Assembly (NCBI GenBank): GCA_021796015.1
Contig: JAJYOT010000030.1
Coordinates: forward strand, 1-21,924
Reading direction: 5' to 3'
DNA length: 21,924 nucleotides
DNA from: a bacterium
GTDB taxonomy: Bacteria > Elusimicrobiota > Elusimicrobia > UBA1565 > UBA9628
Below the pieces are notes generated by a model, which had not been told where the DNA came from, did not search any database, and saw only the letters and a list, made by a program, of their open reading frames with translations. Positions 21,542 through 21,924 of this stretch are shown here, in pieces (the first letter of the stretch is position 1; every line of letters begins with the position of its first letter). The translations under genes were made by a program, and so were the position numbers.

Positions 21542-21924
21542 AATCCTGAAAATGGAGGAGGCGGTTTTCTCCAAGATCGCGGCGGGGGAAGTCGTTGAGC
21601 GTCCGGCTTCCGTTCTTAAGGAGTTGATTGAAAATTCCATAGACGCCAAGGCGACGCGCATCGACGTTGAAGCTCAAGGCGCAGGTCAAAAGCTTTTGCG
21701 GGTTTCAGACGATGGAACGGGCATGGACCGCGAGGATTTAAGGCTTTGTCTTGAGCCCCATGCGACCAGCAAAATCAAGTCCATTGAGGATTTGGATTGT
21801 CTTTCCACCTTTGGTTTTCGGGGAGAAGCCTTGGCGGCGGTTTCGGCCGTTTCCGAAGTGATGATCTTTAGCTCTTTGGAAGGACAATCCCAAGGCTGGA
21901 AGATTAAAGCCCAAGCTGGAAAAA
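21534..21924 (+). CDS. mutL: DNA mismatch repair protein MutL, 5' part only
   Basis: 130 codons are visible; the gene runs past the window end. MutL links MutS recognition to strand cutting and removal. The GHKL ATPase motifs are clear: IAAGEVVERPASVLKELIEN (the Mg-binding Glu-x-x-x-Asn helix), SDDGTGM, PHATSKI and FGFRGEALAAVSAVS. AAGGTGAG lies just before the ATG at 21534, inside mutS, so the pair is translationally linked. Whether this MutL has the C-terminal endonuclease motif cannot be seen here. Confidence 0.96.
   Translation, partial: MPKILKMEEAVFSKIAAGEVVERPASVLKELIENSIDAKATRIDVEAQGAGQKLLRVSDDGTGMDREDLRLCLEPHATSKIKSIEDLDCLSTFGFRGEALAAVSAVSEVMIFSSLEGQSQGWKIKAQAGK

Overview
The window reads as a chromosomal segment from a Gram-negative, outer-membrane-bearing bacterium. 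It carries two probable outer-membrane beta-barrel proteins, several genes with Sec signal peptides, and standard housekeeping genes (trxA, polA, coaE, rho, mutS, mutL). Gene density is very high, with many overlapping starts and stops, and there are no rRNA, tRNA, phage, IS or CRISPR elements. From memory, the exported MFS-type protein with a long N-terminal extension and the gene mix suggest Elusimicrobiota or a related deep-branching phylum. This is an impression only; no marker here fixes the phylum.

Layout: (1) 1-1000: the 5' end of a minus-strand secreted protein, a divergent intergenic region with two small GC hairpins, and an outer-membrane barrel gene closed by a strong terminator. 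(2) 1050-8458: a near-consensus promoter drives trxA. A tightly packed plus-strand block follows: polA, three exact or near-exact 65-bp tandem repeats, a rhomboid protease gene, coaE, rho, a secreted protein of unknown function and an alpha/beta hydrolase. (3) 8455-11810, minus strand: a very long coiled-coil protein and a secreted zinc metallopeptidase. (4) 11877-13124, plus strand: a small membrane protein and a slipin (SPFH) gene, divergent from the coiled-coil gene. (5) 13131-16567, minus strand: a GAF/HD-GYP signalling protein and an MFS protein with a signal-peptide-bearing extension. (6) 16654-18877, plus strand: ccdA, a TlpA/ResA-like thioredoxin and a DUF1207-like envelope protein, which looks like a periplasmic thiol-redox cassette. 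(7) 18908-end: mutS and the start of mutL, the mismatch repair pair.

The most unusual structure is the polA-rhomboid junction. Each 65-bp repeat encodes a 22-residue ORF whose TGA overlaps the next ATG (ATGA). This gives an unbroken chain of four stop/start overlaps: polA to mini-ORF 1, 2, 3 and then the rhomboid gene. It looks like a translational reinitiation ladder whose length could change by repeat slippage.

Other points worth attention: a -10 element exactly one transcription-start distance upstream of SD-less start codons (likely leaderless mRNAs); a symmetric -10 shared by two divergent genes; a topology conflict in the MFS protein; and a 762-residue, cysteine-free coiled coil with one proline near its middle.
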